Source: Candidatus Martarchaeota archaeon (GTDB lineage Archaea; Micrarchaeota; Micrarchaeia; Micrarchaeales; Micrarchaeaceae). Taken from it: a stretch of 39,364 nt of DNA. This document shows, piece after piece, positions 1 to 9,544 of this stretch (positions are counted from its first letter, which is position 1; each line of letters opens with the position of its first letter). The stretch spans positions 1-39,364 of the forward strand of contig JAMCSF010000001.1 of assembly GCA_023380795.1 (NCBI GenBank). The letters are read 5' to 3'. Under the pieces are notes generated by a model. That model was not told where the DNA came from. It did no database searches and saw only the letters and a list, made by a program, of their open reading frames with translations. The position numbers and the translations under genes are program-made.

Positions 1-671
1 TCCTGGGCTTCTTCTGCGAAATCTAGGTTTATGAAGCTTGGAGTATTGACGGTCTCAGTAATGCCCCTTACTGCCCTGTATGCAACTTCGTCGGCAACCC
101 TGAAAGCCTGCTCTAGGGCAAGGTTCTGATAAAGGCTGACTAGCCTCTGGTTGTCTATTACTATCAATGTGTCAACATTCTTCCTGAGCTCCTGTATGCT
201 CTTCATTGCGACCTGAAGCCTTACCTTCTCAAGCCTGAACGGGAAGGTAACTATGCCTATCACTATTGCCCCGTTCTCCTTGGCTATGCCAGCGGCTATC
301 GGGGCAGCTCCGCCTCCTGTTCCTCCTCCCATTCCTGCGCATACGAATACGAGGTTGTATCCGTCCAGTGCCTTCTTCAAATCCCCTCTCGAATACTCTG
401 CCGCCCTTGCTCCCATTTCTGGAAACCCTCCTGCACCAAGCCCCTTGGTCAGCGGCCCGCCTATCAGTATTCTGTTTATCGACGGGTCAAGGCTGTTGAG
501 GTGCTTTGAGTCTGTGTTTACTGCTATGAAGCTTGCGCTCTTTATGCCTTGCTTGACCATCCTCTGTATGGTGTTGCTGCCTCCTCCTCCGAGGCCGCAC
601 ACTGCAATCTTGGCCTTAAAAAGCGAATCGTCAAAATCATTGTTGTTCAAAGCGTTGTCCAAAAGCTCCAT
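1..671 (-). CDS. ftsZ: Cell division protein FtsZ (3' part outside window)
   Basis: Reverse-strand translation from ATG at 671: MELLDNALNNNDFDDSLFKAKIAVCGLGGGGSNTIQRMVKQGI..., with tubulin/FtsZ signature VFVCAGMGGGTGGGAAPIAAGIAKE; no stop before window edge. Confidence 0.95.
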   Translation of the reverse strand, partial: MELLDNALNNNDFDDSLFKAKIAVCGLGGGGSNTIQRMVKQGIKSASFIAVNTDSKHLNSLDPSINRILIGGPLTKGLGAGGFPEMGARAAEYSRGDLKKALDGYNLVFVCAGMGGGTGGGAAPIAAGIAKENGAIVIGIVTFPFRLEKVRLQVAMKSIQELRKNVDTLIVIDNQRLVSLYQNLALEQAFRVADEVAYRAVRGITETVNTPSFINLDFAEEAQ

Positions 672-826
672 TGTGTCACCTGCAAAATATACTCAATTAA
701 AGTTTAAATGTATAACTCTAAATGCCTGAGCAGGGATTTCCAAATCTTTTTATAGGTTTTTATGCTAAACTATTATCGCTAATCTCTTTTCTCAGGGAGC
801 ATTAGATTTTTTTGAGAGTGTTTATA

Positions 827-1366
827 ATGACAAGGCTAAGACCGGCAAGGACTTTCAGGTATATATTTTCACAGGCGTGGGCAAGATATTCGCAGAAGAA
901 GCCCAGGAAGAACTACATAAGGGCAAAGCCGCACACGAGCCTGCTAGTGTTCAACATGGGCGTCGACAAGCCGGATTTTGACACGGTGCTTACGCTTACG
1001 ACAAAACAGGCAATACAGCTGCGCTCAAACTCCATAGAATCCGCAAGGCAGATGATAAACAAGCACATGGAGCTGATGGCGCCTGGCGATTTCTACTTCA
1101 AGGTCCTAGTGTACCCGCACATGATAATAAGGGAGCACAGGATGGCAACAGGAGCAGGAGCAGACCGTATATCCCAGGGAATGAGCCACGCTTTCGGAAA
1201 GCCTGTCAGCGTTGCTGCAAGGCTCAGGGAGGGCCAGCCTATTTTCATGGTAAAGACAAAGGCGAAGAACGTGCCCCACGTCAGGGAAGCCTTCAGGAGA
1301 GCCTCATCCAAGCTTTCCGGGCTTTACAAGCTCAATATAGAGCAGGCCCAGCAGGCGAAGAACTGA
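827..1366 (+). CDS. rpl10e: Large ribosomal subunit protein uL16 (archaeal L10e)
   Basis: MTRLRPARTFRYIFSQAWARYSQKKPRKNYIRAKPHTSLLVFNMG...; ATG at 827 preferred over upstream start at 812. Confidence 0.93.
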   Translation: MTRLRPARTFRYIFSQAWARYSQKKPRKNYIRAKPHTSLLVFNMGVDKPDFDTVLTLTTKQAIQLRSNSIESARQMINKHMELMAPGDFYFKVLVYPHMIIREHRMATGAGADRISQGMSHAFGKPVSVAARLREGQPIFMVKTKAKNVPHVREAFRRASSKLSGLYKLNIEQAQQAKN

Positions 1367-1385
1367 ATCCTTTTCCGATGCAAGT

Positions 1386-1428
1386 TTTATGCCTGCAAAA
1401 TACGGCAGGCATAAATATTACTTTTTTT
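1386..1428 (+). terminator. Perfect 11-bp stem-loop followed by T7 tract, downstream of rpl10e
   Basis: TTTATGCCTGC-aaaatacg-GCAGGCATAAA then tattacTTTTTTT. Confidence 0.6.
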
Positions 1429-1448
1429 AAATTACAATACGTGTTTCA

Positions 1449-2381
1449 ATGCGCATACTGATACAGTTCCCTGAAGGGCTCAAGCAGAAGGCCCTTGAAT
1501 ATGCACAGAGCCTTGAAAAAGAGGGCAACGAGGTATTCATATCTGCTTCTCCTAACTTTGGCGCCTGCGACTTGGCGCTTGACGAGGCTAGGAACCTGAA
1601 GGTCGACAAGCTCATACATTACGGTCACGCTGAATTCAACAAGGTGGATTTCAACGTTGAATACGTGTCTTACGAGATTGACGCTCCCTTGGATCTTCTT
1701 CCGAAATCCTTGGATTATCTGAAGAATTTTAACAAGATAAGCTTGGTCACTACAGTCCAGCACCTTCATCAGCTTGAAGCAATAAAGCAGTTCTATGAGA
1801 AAAATGGCAAAGAGGTCTTCATAGGAAAGCCATATGGCTTCGCAAAGCACCCAGGCCAGATACTGGGCTGCGACATAGGAAGCGCAGCTTCCGTAGACGG
1901 CAAGGTGGACGCCCACGTATATTTCGGCGGAGGCATATTCCACCCATTGGGTGCGCTCCTCAACACAAAGAAGCCGTTTCTTGTCATAGAGCCTTTCGAC
2001 AGCAAGATAGAATTCATAGACAGCCTCAGGGATACCTACCAAAGGAGAAGCAGGGGCAAGGTTCTAGCTTCTCTCGAAGCAAAGTCCATAGCAATACTTG
2101 TAAGCACAAAGAACGGCCAGCACAACCTTAAGCTTGCAGAGATACTAAAAAAGAAGGCAGAGGAAGCGGGATTGAAATCCGCTATACTCGTTTCCAACAC
2201 GTTCGACTTCGACTCAATAAACAACATGATGGAGTTCGACGCGTTCGTAAACACTGCGTGCCCGCGCATAGCGATAGACGATACTGACAGGCTGCGAAAG
2301 CCATTGCTTAGCGCAAACGAGCTGATGCAAGTTCTCTCAATGAAGAAGGAGCTCGCAGAAATGAGAGCAGAAAAGCACTGA
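1449..2381 (+). CDS. dph2: Diphthamide biosynthesis protein Dph2 (2-(3-amino-3-carboxypropyl)histidine synthase)
   Basis: MRILIQFPEGLKQKALEYAQ..., YGHAEF, DIGSAASVDGKVDAHVYFGGGIFHPLGA, NTACPRIAIDD; Dph1/Dph2 family pattern. Confidence 0.92.
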   Translation: MRILIQFPEGLKQKALEYAQSLEKEGNEVFISASPNFGACDLALDEARNLKVDKLIHYGHAEFNKVDFNVEYVSYEIDAPLDLLPKSLDYLKNFNKISLVTTVQHLHQLEAIKQFYEKNGKEVFIGKPYGFAKHPGQILGCDIGSAASVDGKVDAHVYFGGGIFHPLGALLNTKKPFLVIEPFDSKIEFIDSLRDTYQRRSRGKVLASLEAKSIAILVSTKNGQHNLKLAEILKKKAEEAGLKSAILVSNTFDFDSINNMMEFDAFVNTACPRIAIDDTDRLRKPLLSANELMQVLSMKKELAEMRAEKH

Positions 2382-2439
2382 TGTTCCTTATTCTCAAGCA
2401 TGCAAAAATTCAAAAAAAGGATAGCTTTCGCTATGCTCT

Positions 2440-2493
2440 AAATCAAATTAAAAAAGAAAAAGAAAAGAAAGAAAAGCTGAACTAATCAGCTTT
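2440..2493 (-). terminator. Stem-loop plus T-rich tract at the pilin stop codon
   Basis: Perfect inverted repeat AAAGCTGA-actaa-TCAGCTTT (2473-2493) spanning the stop codon; on the minus strand it is followed by TTTCTTTTCTTTTTCTTTTTT. Confidence 0.6.
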
Positions 2494-2989
2494 CCTTCAG
2501 GGTCATCGTAGCTATCTGCGATACTAGATCTGTCGCAGCAGAGTCACCAGATACGCTGTATTCAACCCACAACTGTCCTGAAGCCGATGTTCCTGGCGTT
2601 GTGCTGAATGTTGACATTGGGATTGTGCAGGATACTGTCTGACCGCTTGCCAAATCTATGTCTGAGCAGGCAGAGTTTGCTACTAGCGCTCCTGTAGCAC
2701 TAGAAGATGAAGGTGCAGCTGATCCGCTAGGCATGAAGAAGAATGTCACGCCTGTCCAACTAGCTCCTGTGCTCTGTCCAACTGTTACTATAAGATTTCC
2801 GCTAGTCCAAACAGGGCTTGTGCACAAGAATCCGGAGCTTGCTACGCAAGTCGTTCCTGTGAAGGAGCTGCTGCTGAAGATTCCCAGTGAGAAAAGTGCC
2901 GCCAGCACTATCGCAATAATCAGTATTGCCCAACCGTATGTCATTAGGTATTCCATAGCGCTTTGCGCTTTTTGGTTTTTCATTCCCAT
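2486..2989 (-). CDS. Class III signal peptide pilin/archaellin-like protein
   Basis: N-terminus MGMKNQKAQSAMEYLMTYGWAILIIAIVLAALFSLGIF, the typical class III signal peptide plus hydrophobic helix. Confidence 0.85.
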   Translation of the reverse strand: MGMKNQKAQSAMEYLMTYGWAILIIAIVLAALFSLGIFSSSSFTGTTCVASSGFLCTSPVWTSGNLIVTVGQSTGASWTGVTFFFMPSGSAAPSSSSATGALVANSACSDIDLASGQTVSCTIPMSTFSTTPGTSASGQLWVEYSVSGDSAATDLVSQIATMTLKES

Positions 2990-3193
2990 GTACTAACACC
3001 TTTAAGTGCTAATAAATACTTGAAGTGGTAATATATATAAAGCTTACTTTAATACTGGAACATTTCTTTCCACGCCGAATCTCGCATCTGCCAATCAAAT
3101 GCCACTTTTACAAAGAGAAAAATTCATCCCTTTTGTAAATGTGCTCATCGCAAAAAAACATTTTATTTCTGTAACTGCAGAATGCAAAAGACG

Positions 3194-3201
3194 TTTATAT
3201 A
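3194..3201 (+). promoter_or_regulatory. Putative archaeal TATA box for gdhA
   Basis: TTTATATA about 57 nt upstream of the gdhA ATG. Confidence 0.5.
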
Positions 3202-3257
3202 AGTTGCTGGAAAAATAAATGAGGAGCAACTACTCCTGAATTGTGATAGGTGGAAAA

Positions 3258-4523
3258 ATGACAGAAGAATTGAATCCTTTCAAGATAGCGCAAGAGCAGC
3301 TCGACGAGGCTGCGGAAGTTATGGGGCTTGATGAGCAGGCACACGCAATACTAAGAGAGCCTATGCGAACGCTTGTAGTAAACATACCAGTGCGCATGCA
3401 CGACGGCAAAGTCAAAGTTTTTCAGGGCTTCAGGGTGCAGTACAACGACGCAAGAGGTCCAACAAAGGGCGGCATAAGGTTTCACCCGAAAGAGAGCCTT
3501 GATACTGTGAAGGCGCTTTCTGCGTGGATGACATGGAAGGTTTCCCTCGCAAACGTGCCGTTCGGCGGCGCAAAAGGCGGAGTCATTTGCGACACTAAAA
3601 GCATGCTGCCCTGGGAGCTTGAAGCGCTGTCAAGGGGCTATATAAGGGCAATAGGGAAATACATAGGCCCGCAGGTGGATATACCAGCTCCTGACGTCTA
3701 TACAACTCCTCAGATAATGGCCTGGATGATGGACGAATACAGCAACATAGTCAGGCACAACGAGTTCGGAACGATAACCGGGAAGCCGCTGGAGGTCTGG
3801 GGAAGCGAAGGAAGGAGCGATTCGACTGCAATGGGCGGGCTTTTCGTAATGAGGGAAGCGGCAAAAACGCTTGGAATAGACCTCAAAAAAGCGAAAATCG
3901 CAGTGCAGGGATTCGGCAATGCCGGAATGTACGCATATACCCTTTCAAAGAAACTCTATGGTTCAAACGTAGTGGCCATAAGCGATTCCAACGGCGCCAT
4001 ATACGACCCGAACGGCTTGGATCTGGCAAAGCTTGAAAAAGCCAAGAAGGAAACAGGAAGCGTGACAGGCTACGAAGGCGGCGAAAAAATGACGAACGAG
4101 CAGCTTCTTGAGAGCGATGTAGACATACTGATACCTGCGGCGATAGAAAACCAGATAACAGGGTCTAACGCAGACAAGATAAAAGCCAAGCTCGTGCTCG
4201 AGCTTGCAAATGGGCCGGTGACTCCAGATGCAGACAAGATACTCCACGAGCGCAACATATTCGACGTGCCCGATTTCCTGGTAAATTCCGGAGGCGTAAT
4301 CGGCTCATACTTCGAATGGGTGCAGAACATAGGCGGATACTACTGGAGCGCCGAAGAGGTTTACTCGAAGCTTGACAAGATAATAACAAAATCATATGCA
4401 GACATGATGGCAACTAAGAAGGAATACGATGACAAAGGCAAGAAGATAACCCCAAGGACCGCGGCTTACATAATAGCTGTGTCCAGAGTGGCAGCCGCCA
4501 TGAAAGCAAGGGGCTGGTATTGA
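3258..4523 (+). CDS. gdhA: Glutamate dehydrogenase (Glu/Leu/Phe/Val dehydrogenase family)
   Basis: [43 protein letters not shown]...[31 protein letters not shown] at 3258 preferred over GTG at 3243. Confidence 0.96.
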   Translation: MTEELNPFKIAQEQLDEAAEVMGLDEQAHAILREPMRTLVVNIPVRMHDGKVKVFQGFRVQYNDARGPTKGGIRFHPKESLDTVKALSAWMTWKVSLANVPFGGAKGGVICDTKSMLPWELEALSRGYIRAIGKYIGPQVDIPAPDVYTTPQIMAWMMDEYSNIVRHNEFGTITGKPLEVWGSEGRSDSTAMGGLFVMREAAKTLGIDLKKAKIAVQGFGNAGMYAYTLSKKLYGSNVVAISDSNGAIYDPNGLDLAKLEKAKKETGSVTGYEGGEKMTNEQLLESDVDILIPAAIENQITGSNADKIKAKLVLELANGPVTPDADKILHERNIFDVPDFLVNSGGVIGSYFEWVQNIGGYYWSAEEVYSKLDKIITKSYADMMATKKEYDDKGKKITPRTAAYIIAVSRVAAAMKARGWY

Positions 4524-4535
4524 AGGTGTGCATGC

Positions 4536-5345
4536 ATGGAAGGCAAGCAGGCAGAGTTCGGAGTTATAGGGGGCTCAGGGGTATATTCGCTTTTCGACAG
4601 CCCTGAGGAGCTAGATATAGATACAGAATACGGCAAGCCAAGCGACAAGGTTTCACTCGGAACCATAAACGGGAGGAGCGTTGCCTTCATCCCAAGGCAC
4701 GGCAAGGACCATACGATTCCACCGCACAAGATAAACTACAGGGCGAATATAGCGGCGCTGGATTCATTGGGCGTAAAGAGGATTATATCCATAACAGCGG
4801 TGGGCTCGCTCAGGATGGATTTTGTTCCTGGAGATTTCGCTTTGCCGACACAGTTCATAAACATGACTAGCGGAAGGGCTGACACTTTCTATGACGGGCC
4901 GCAGGTTACTCATATAAGCACGGCTTTTCCATACTGCCCTGAGATGCACAAAATGGCAGTGCGCGTCAGCGACTATGACGACATAAAATACCACGAGAAT
5001 GCAACGATAATCACAATAAACGGGCCGAGATTTTCCACGATGGCCGAATCAAAGATGTTCAAAAATATGGGTGCAGACATAATAAACATGACACAGTACC
5101 CGGAGATAACGCTTGCGAGGGAACGCGCAATGTGCTACTCTACAATAGCGGTTGTGACTGACTACGATGCAGGCATCGAGGAGGACCAGCACATACTGCC
5201 CGTATCGTTCGAAGACGTAGGAAAGAGGTTCGCTTCAAGTATAGAAAAAGTAAGGAAAATGGTGGCAGACATGATGAATGAAATACCGAAAGAGCGCTCC
5301 TGCGACTGCGGCTCGGTCCTGGACAACGCAAGGGTAAGCAAATGA
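4536..5345 (+). CDS. mtnP: S-methyl-5'-thioadenosine phosphorylase / purine nucleoside phosphorylase family
   Basis: FGVIGGSGVYSLFD...FIPRHGKDHTIPPHKINYRANIAALDSLGVKRIISITAVGSL; MTAP family. Confidence 0.93.
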   Translation: MEGKQAEFGVIGGSGVYSLFDSPEELDIDTEYGKPSDKVSLGTINGRSVAFIPRHGKDHTIPPHKINYRANIAALDSLGVKRIISITAVGSLRMDFVPGDFALPTQFINMTSGRADTFYDGPQVTHISTAFPYCPEMHKMAVRVSDYDDIKYHENATIITINGPRFSTMAESKMFKNMGADIINMTQYPEITLARERAMCYSTIAVVTDYDAGIEEDQHILPVSFEDVGKRFASSIEKVRKMVADMMNEIPKERSCDCGSVLDNARVSK

Positions 5346-5397
5346 CTGCCCAGAAAGCTTTTAATATATTAATCGTCAAAACTAGTGTATATCGGAG

Positions 5398-5607
5398 GTG
5401 TTTGAAATAAAGATTAAAGACATAAGGGCAATGCAGGAGAATGCGCTCAAGACAAAGATAGGCGAGCTCAACCTCGAACTTGCAATAGAGAAAAGAAAGG
5501 TCGCAGCTACTGGAGTTTCAAGCAAGGTCGTTAAGATACGCGAAATGAAGAAGACCATAGCAAGGATAAAGACCGTTCTCAACGAAAGAGGTGCAGCGAA
5601 GAAATGA
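5398..5607 (+). CDS. rpl29: Large ribosomal subunit protein uL29 (start codon ambiguous)
   Basis: IKIKDIRAMQENALKTKIGELNLELAIEKRKVAATGVSSKVVKIREMKKTIARIKTVLNER; followed by SUI1 as in other archaea. Confidence 0.85.
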   Translation: MFEIKIKDIRAMQENALKTKIGELNLELAIEKRKVAATGVSSKVVKIREMKKTIARIKTVLNERGAAKK

Positions 5608-5912
5608 GCGACATATGTCCCAAGTGCGGATTGCCGAAAGAACTCTGCGTATGCGATGTTTTAGATAAGGAAGTTGAAAGCAGGATAAAGGTTTATACCA
5701 AGAAAGCCAAGTTCAACAAGGTAGTTACCATAGTCGAAGGTTTGAATTCCGGAGACATAGACAACGCCCTTAAGAACCTTAAGAGGACGCTGGCTTGCGG
5801 AGGGACCTCCAAGGACAACATGATAGAGCTTCAGGGCAACCATAAGTCCAAGGTCAAGAACGTGCTTGTCAACATGGGCTACAAGGATGCAAGCATAGAC
5901 GTTGCGTCCTGA
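5604..5912 (+). CDS. Translation initiation factor SUI1/aIF1
   Basis: CPKCGLPKELCVCD...VVTIVEGLNSGDIDNALKNLKRTLACGGTSKDNMIELQGNHKSKVKNVLVNMGY; ATGA overlap with rpl29. Confidence 0.92.
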   Translation: MSDICPKCGLPKELCVCDVLDKEVESRIKVYTKKAKFNKVVTIVEGLNSGDIDNALKNLKRTLACGGTSKDNMIELQGNHKSKVKNVLVNMGYKDASIDVAS

Positions 5913-5962
5913 CCTATTTTTATTTCTTGTTTTCCATAACGTGCTAGCGTAAGCGTGTTAAA

Positions 5963-6943
5963 ATGGCTGTACTCGGCATAGAAAGCAGTGCGCACACATT
6001 CGGCGTAGGGATATCCGATAACGGAAGGATACTCGCGAATGCCAAGGAAATGTACAAGATAACCGACAAGGGCATGATACCCTCTCGCGTGGCGGAGTTT
6101 CACGCAAGCAATGCAAAGGGGGTAATCCAAAGGGCATTGTCTGAATCCGGGATTTCCCTCTCTGAAGTCGAAGCCATAAGCTATACTAAAGGCCCTGGTC
6201 TAGGGCCATGCCTGAGGATAGGCCAGCTTGCCGCAATGACCATGTCCGAAATGCTTTCGGTGCCGCTTTATCCTGTAAATCACGCCATAGGGCACATACA
6301 GATAGCTGCACATCTTTCCGGGCTAAAGGACCCAATTGCAGTATACGTAAGCGGGGGCAATTCCCAAATACTGGGCATAACGGAGCAGGGCTTCAGGCAT
6401 TACTCCGTATACGGCGAGACACTTGACATAGGCGTAGGCAACATGATAGACAATTTTGCCAGGGCCGCAAAGCTAAACCCTGCGTGGGGCTCAACAGTGG
6501 CGAAGGTTGCGGAAAACGGCCATTACATAAGGATGCCATACACTGTCAAAGGCATGGATTTCACGTTTACAGGCCTGCTCACAAATGCCGTAAAATCGCT
6601 TTCATCGCATAAGATTGGGGACGTCGCTTATTCGCTGCAGGAGACCGCATTCGGCATGATAGCCGAAGCATCAGAGAGGGCACTTCTGCTCTCGGGCAAG
6701 AAGGGAGTCATACTATGCGGCGGCGTAGCGCAGAGCAAAAGGCTTCGGGAGATACTTGCAGCAATGTCCAAATCGCATGGCGTGGGATTTTACGCCGCGC
6801 CAAACGAATACAATGCGGACAACGGGGCAATGATAGCTTATGTCGGAGAGCTTATGCACAAAGGAGGGGCAAAGCCAAAGCGCGGCGATTACGCTGTAGA
6901 GCAAAGATACAGGATAGACGGAGTGGATCTCAAATGGCTCTGA
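5963..6943 (+). CDS. kae1: tRNA N6-adenosine threonylcarbamoyltransferase Kae1 (KEOPS)
   Basis: VLGIESSAHTFGVGISDNGRILAN...YTKGPGLGPCLRIG...VNHAIGHIQIA...YVSGGNSQIL; Kae1/TsaD family. Confidence 0.96.
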   Translation: MAVLGIESSAHTFGVGISDNGRILANAKEMYKITDKGMIPSRVAEFHASNAKGVIQRALSESGISLSEVEAISYTKGPGLGPCLRIGQLAAMTMSEMLSVPLYPVNHAIGHIQIAAHLSGLKDPIAVYVSGGNSQILGITEQGFRHYSVYGETLDIGVGNMIDNFARAAKLNPAWGSTVAKVAENGHYIRMPYTVKGMDFTFTGLLTNAVKSLSSHKIGDVAYSLQETAFGMIAEASERALLLSGKKGVILCGGVAQSKRLREILAAMSKSHGVGFYAAPNEYNADNGAMIAYVGELMHKGGAKPKRGDYAVEQRYRIDGVDLKWL

Positions 6944-7533
6944 AGAAAATCTCGGAAGGAGCAGAGGCAGACATATACGAGCTGGAGCTGCTTGGAATAA
7001 AGGCAGTGATGAAATACAGGAGGCCAAAGCCCTATCTGGTAAAAGAGATAGAGGAATACCTCCGCGACACGCGCACAAGGACGGAAGCTAGGATTCTTTC
7101 TAAAGTCTCATCTCTGATAAGTGCGCCGAAGCCTCTTCTTGTCACTAGGTATGCAATAATAATGCAAAAGCTGGAAGGGATTCAAGCATCAAAGAATCCA
7201 AGCCTTGGGAAGCCAGGCGCAGAGGCTTCAGGCAAAGCGCTGGCGGCGCTGCACTCCTCGGGCATAATACACGGAGATTTTACTACTGCCAACATACTCG
7301 TTGGCAGGAGCGGCATATCTGTTATAGACTTCGGGCTTTCCTACTATTCAAGCTCTGCAGAAGACATGGCCTTCGACATCCTGCTCTTCAAGAGATCAGT
7401 AAGCAAAGAAGATTTTCGTGCGTTTGAAGAAGCATACGGGAACGGCTTTGCGAAGTCCTGCGAGGTGCTGAAAAAGCTTTCAGAGATAGAAACGCGCGGC
7501 AGGTACCAGAACAGGAGCCTGGAAACCGCATGA
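6934..7533 (+). CDS. bud32: KEOPS kinase/ATPase Bud32
   Basis: MALKKISEGAEADIYELELLGIKAVMKYRRPKPY...GIIHGDFTTANILV...VIDFGLSYYS; start overlaps kae1 stop. Confidence 0.93.
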   Translation: MALKKISEGAEADIYELELLGIKAVMKYRRPKPYLVKEIEEYLRDTRTRTEARILSKVSSLISAPKPLLVTRYAIIMQKLEGIQASKNPSLGKPGAEASGKALAALHSSGIIHGDFTTANILVGRSGISVIDFGLSYYSSSAEDMAFDILLFKRSVSKEDFRAFEEAYGNGFAKSCEVLKKLSEIETRGRYQNRSLETA

Positions 7534-7592
7534 TTCCTGGAAATCCCAAAAAGGATAAATATTACCCAAGCTCCAGCAATCTGTGTGTTCGG

Positions 7593-8525
7593 ATGAACTC
7601 AACCATCAATGCGAAGCTTGAGGACTACTCCGCCAAATTCGCAGATCTTATGCGCTATGCAAATAAGTCGCTAAATTCGTTCAGTTATGGCTTAGGAGGC
7701 AAGCTCAAGCTAAAGCTTTGGTCTGGCGAAAAGGAATTCAAAGTAATGCGCGTACCATTGGATGGGGACGGCTACATAATACGTTTTGACGGCAATATGC
7801 TCATCGCAGTTTCTACGAATCTCGATCTGCGCGGCGAGAAGATAACCTTGGCACACGAGGCCGCGCATCTGCTTAGAATGGACAGCAACGGACACTGGAG
7901 TCATAATCATGCCGTAGAAATAAGCACAGAAAAGCTCGCAAGGGAAATAGTCATGCCAAAATGGAAAATGCCCGAATATGCGGAAATGGAGCATAATATA
8001 CTCTCTGCAAGAAAGATAGCAGAAGAGAATTCCATACCTGTCGACTCTGCGCTCGCCAGGCTAACGTACGACACCAACACGTGGGGCGATGTCGGCTTAG
8101 GGATTTATACTACCTACGGGGGTCATAACAGCTACAGGTCGTTCATAACATCTCCCTATCCTGTCGACGATTCGTACTATTCTTGCAACAAGGAAGTTGG
8201 CTATATCGGCTCTTCATTCAATAAATTTTGCGGCCTTGGCTTCGAATTTCCCGAAACCATACATATAAGCGCAGGGCTAGATGCCAGATACAGGTTGTCT
8301 TCATGGAAAGAGGTGGAGCTTGGCGAACCTGCAAATTGGCTGATACGCAATGCGACGCGCAATTTCCCTGCAGTGGCTTCCGGGATTGACCAGTCAGCCT
8401 CAATTGAAGGTTTTAATGCTACTGCGTGTTTCGAACCCTCAATGGCAAATTCCAGGAATGTAAAGGGCATGCCTAAGGAAACGTGCATAGGCAATACTAT
8501 AATAATGATCCGCAGGGAAGACTAA
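7593..8525 (+). CDS. ImmA/IrrE-like HEXXH putative metallopeptidase
   Basis: ITLAHEAAHLLRM (HEXXH) followed by ISTEKLAREIVMPKWKM, resembling the IrrE/ImmA 'E..A..FA.ELLMP' layout. Confidence 0.5.
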   Translation: MNSTINAKLEDYSAKFADLMRYANKSLNSFSYGLGGKLKLKLWSGEKEFKVMRVPLDGDGYIIRFDGNMLIAVSTNLDLRGEKITLAHEAAHLLRMDSNGHWSHNHAVEISTEKLAREIVMPKWKMPEYAEMEHNILSARKIAEENSIPVDSALARLTYDTNTWGDVGLGIYTTYGGHNSYRSFITSPYPVDDSYYSCNKEVGYIGSSFNKFCGLGFEFPETIHISAGLDARYRLSSWKEVELGEPANWLIRNATRNFPAVASGIDQSASIEGFNATACFEPSMANSRNVKGMPKETCIGNTIIMIRRED

Positions 8526-9544
8526 AATCTTCCAACGTTCGCAAACTGGACTTCGGTATTGTCTTGCTCGTTTGCGCTTTTCTCTTCTACCGCTTCTGCG
8601 CTGCGGGAGCCTACAAGCGAATAAGCCTGCATCACAAGCGCCATAAGTGCCACTGCAGCTATTACTGCGGCATACAATATGCCGAAAGCCGCAAACCCGT
8701 AAGCGAACATTATCATCGTAAGCAGCGCAGCAATGGGGCCTACGGCAACGGCTGCCTTCGCGTGCAGCATTGTCAGGAACCCAGCCACGAATGCGAGCAG
8801 AGCCGCTGCGCTTTCAAGCACCAGAAGAATCTCTTCGAGCTTTGCGCTAGAAAGGAAAGTGAAGAAGCCAACGCTGTTCGAATAGCTTATAACGTTTGAA
8901 AGCTGGGTGCTGGCAAAAAGTATGAAAAGAAGGAAAACGGCCACGTACATAATGCCGGATATGGCGCCAACGTTGATGTAGTTTAGCTTGCCTGACATCT
9001 CGCTTATCGCGCTCTCGGTGCCAACCTTGTCTATGTCCTCAAGGCAGTAGTAATGCCCGTTCTGCTCCACGATGTCCTCGAAGCAGAAAGGCCTGTGACA
9101 GTAGTTGCATATTGCGTATGCAGGCCTCCATGGGTGCCATACGCACGACAGCCCCTCGGCGGCTTCCTCGCTCTCTTCCTCGGAACGCGTCTTGCTCTTC
9201 TTCTTTGCTGACATCTGCGAGATGTCTCCTCCTGCAGCTTCCACAGCCTCTTCTATCACTGCGCTAGACACTTTCGGACTAACGAATACAGGGGCTTCTT
9301 CCTGCTCCCTGAAATTCGCTGCTGGCCTCCTGCTTGCAGCCGGCGGCACGAACTTGGGTTTTGGCTGCGGAGCTTGCGCTGCAGCTTTCGGCTGTACCTG
9401 TGCGGACGGCTGTGCTTTTTCCTGAGGTTGGATGTTTTGCTTCTGTGGCTGCGTAGCCTGAGATATCTGCTGCGGCGACGCCCCGATGTTGGGTGTCATG
9501 TGCCGCATCCTGAATATCAGCATATCGTCAGGATCTACTGGCAT
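8522..9544 (-). CDS. Membrane protein with Pro/Gln/Ala-rich N-terminus and B-box-like zinc finger
   Basis: Low-complexity QPQ/PQ/AQ stretch, then CVWHPWRPAYAICNYCHRPFCFEDIVEQNGHYYCLED, then several hydrophobic helices. Confidence 0.7.
   Translation of the reverse strand: MPVDPDDMLIFRMRHMTPNIGASPQQISQATQPQKQNIQPQEKAQPSAQVQPKAAAQAPQPKPKFVPPAASRRPAANFREQEEAPVFVSPKVSSAVIEEAVEAAGGDISQMSAKKKSKTRSEEESEEAAEGLSCVWHPWRPAYAICNYCHRPFCFEDIVEQNGHYYCLEDIDKVGTESAISEMSGKLNYINVGAISGIMYVAVFLLFILFASTQLSNVISYSNSVGFFTFLSSAKLEEILLVLESAAALLAFVAGFLTMLHAKAAVAVGPIAALLTMIMFAYGFAAFGILYAAVIAAVALMALVMQAYSLVGSRSAEAVEEKSANEQDNTEVQFANVGRF

Noticed and set aside
253-729. Plus-strand 158-aa ORF over ftsZ
   Set aside because: Antisense to the clear ftsZ reading frame
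1446-2042. Minus-strand 198-aa ORF over dph2
   Set aside because: Antisense shadow ORF; dph2 frame is clearly the coding one
8483-8899. Plus-strand 138-aa ORF with many Cys/His
   Set aside because: Antisense to the B-box membrane protein; the Cys/His content is a composition effect
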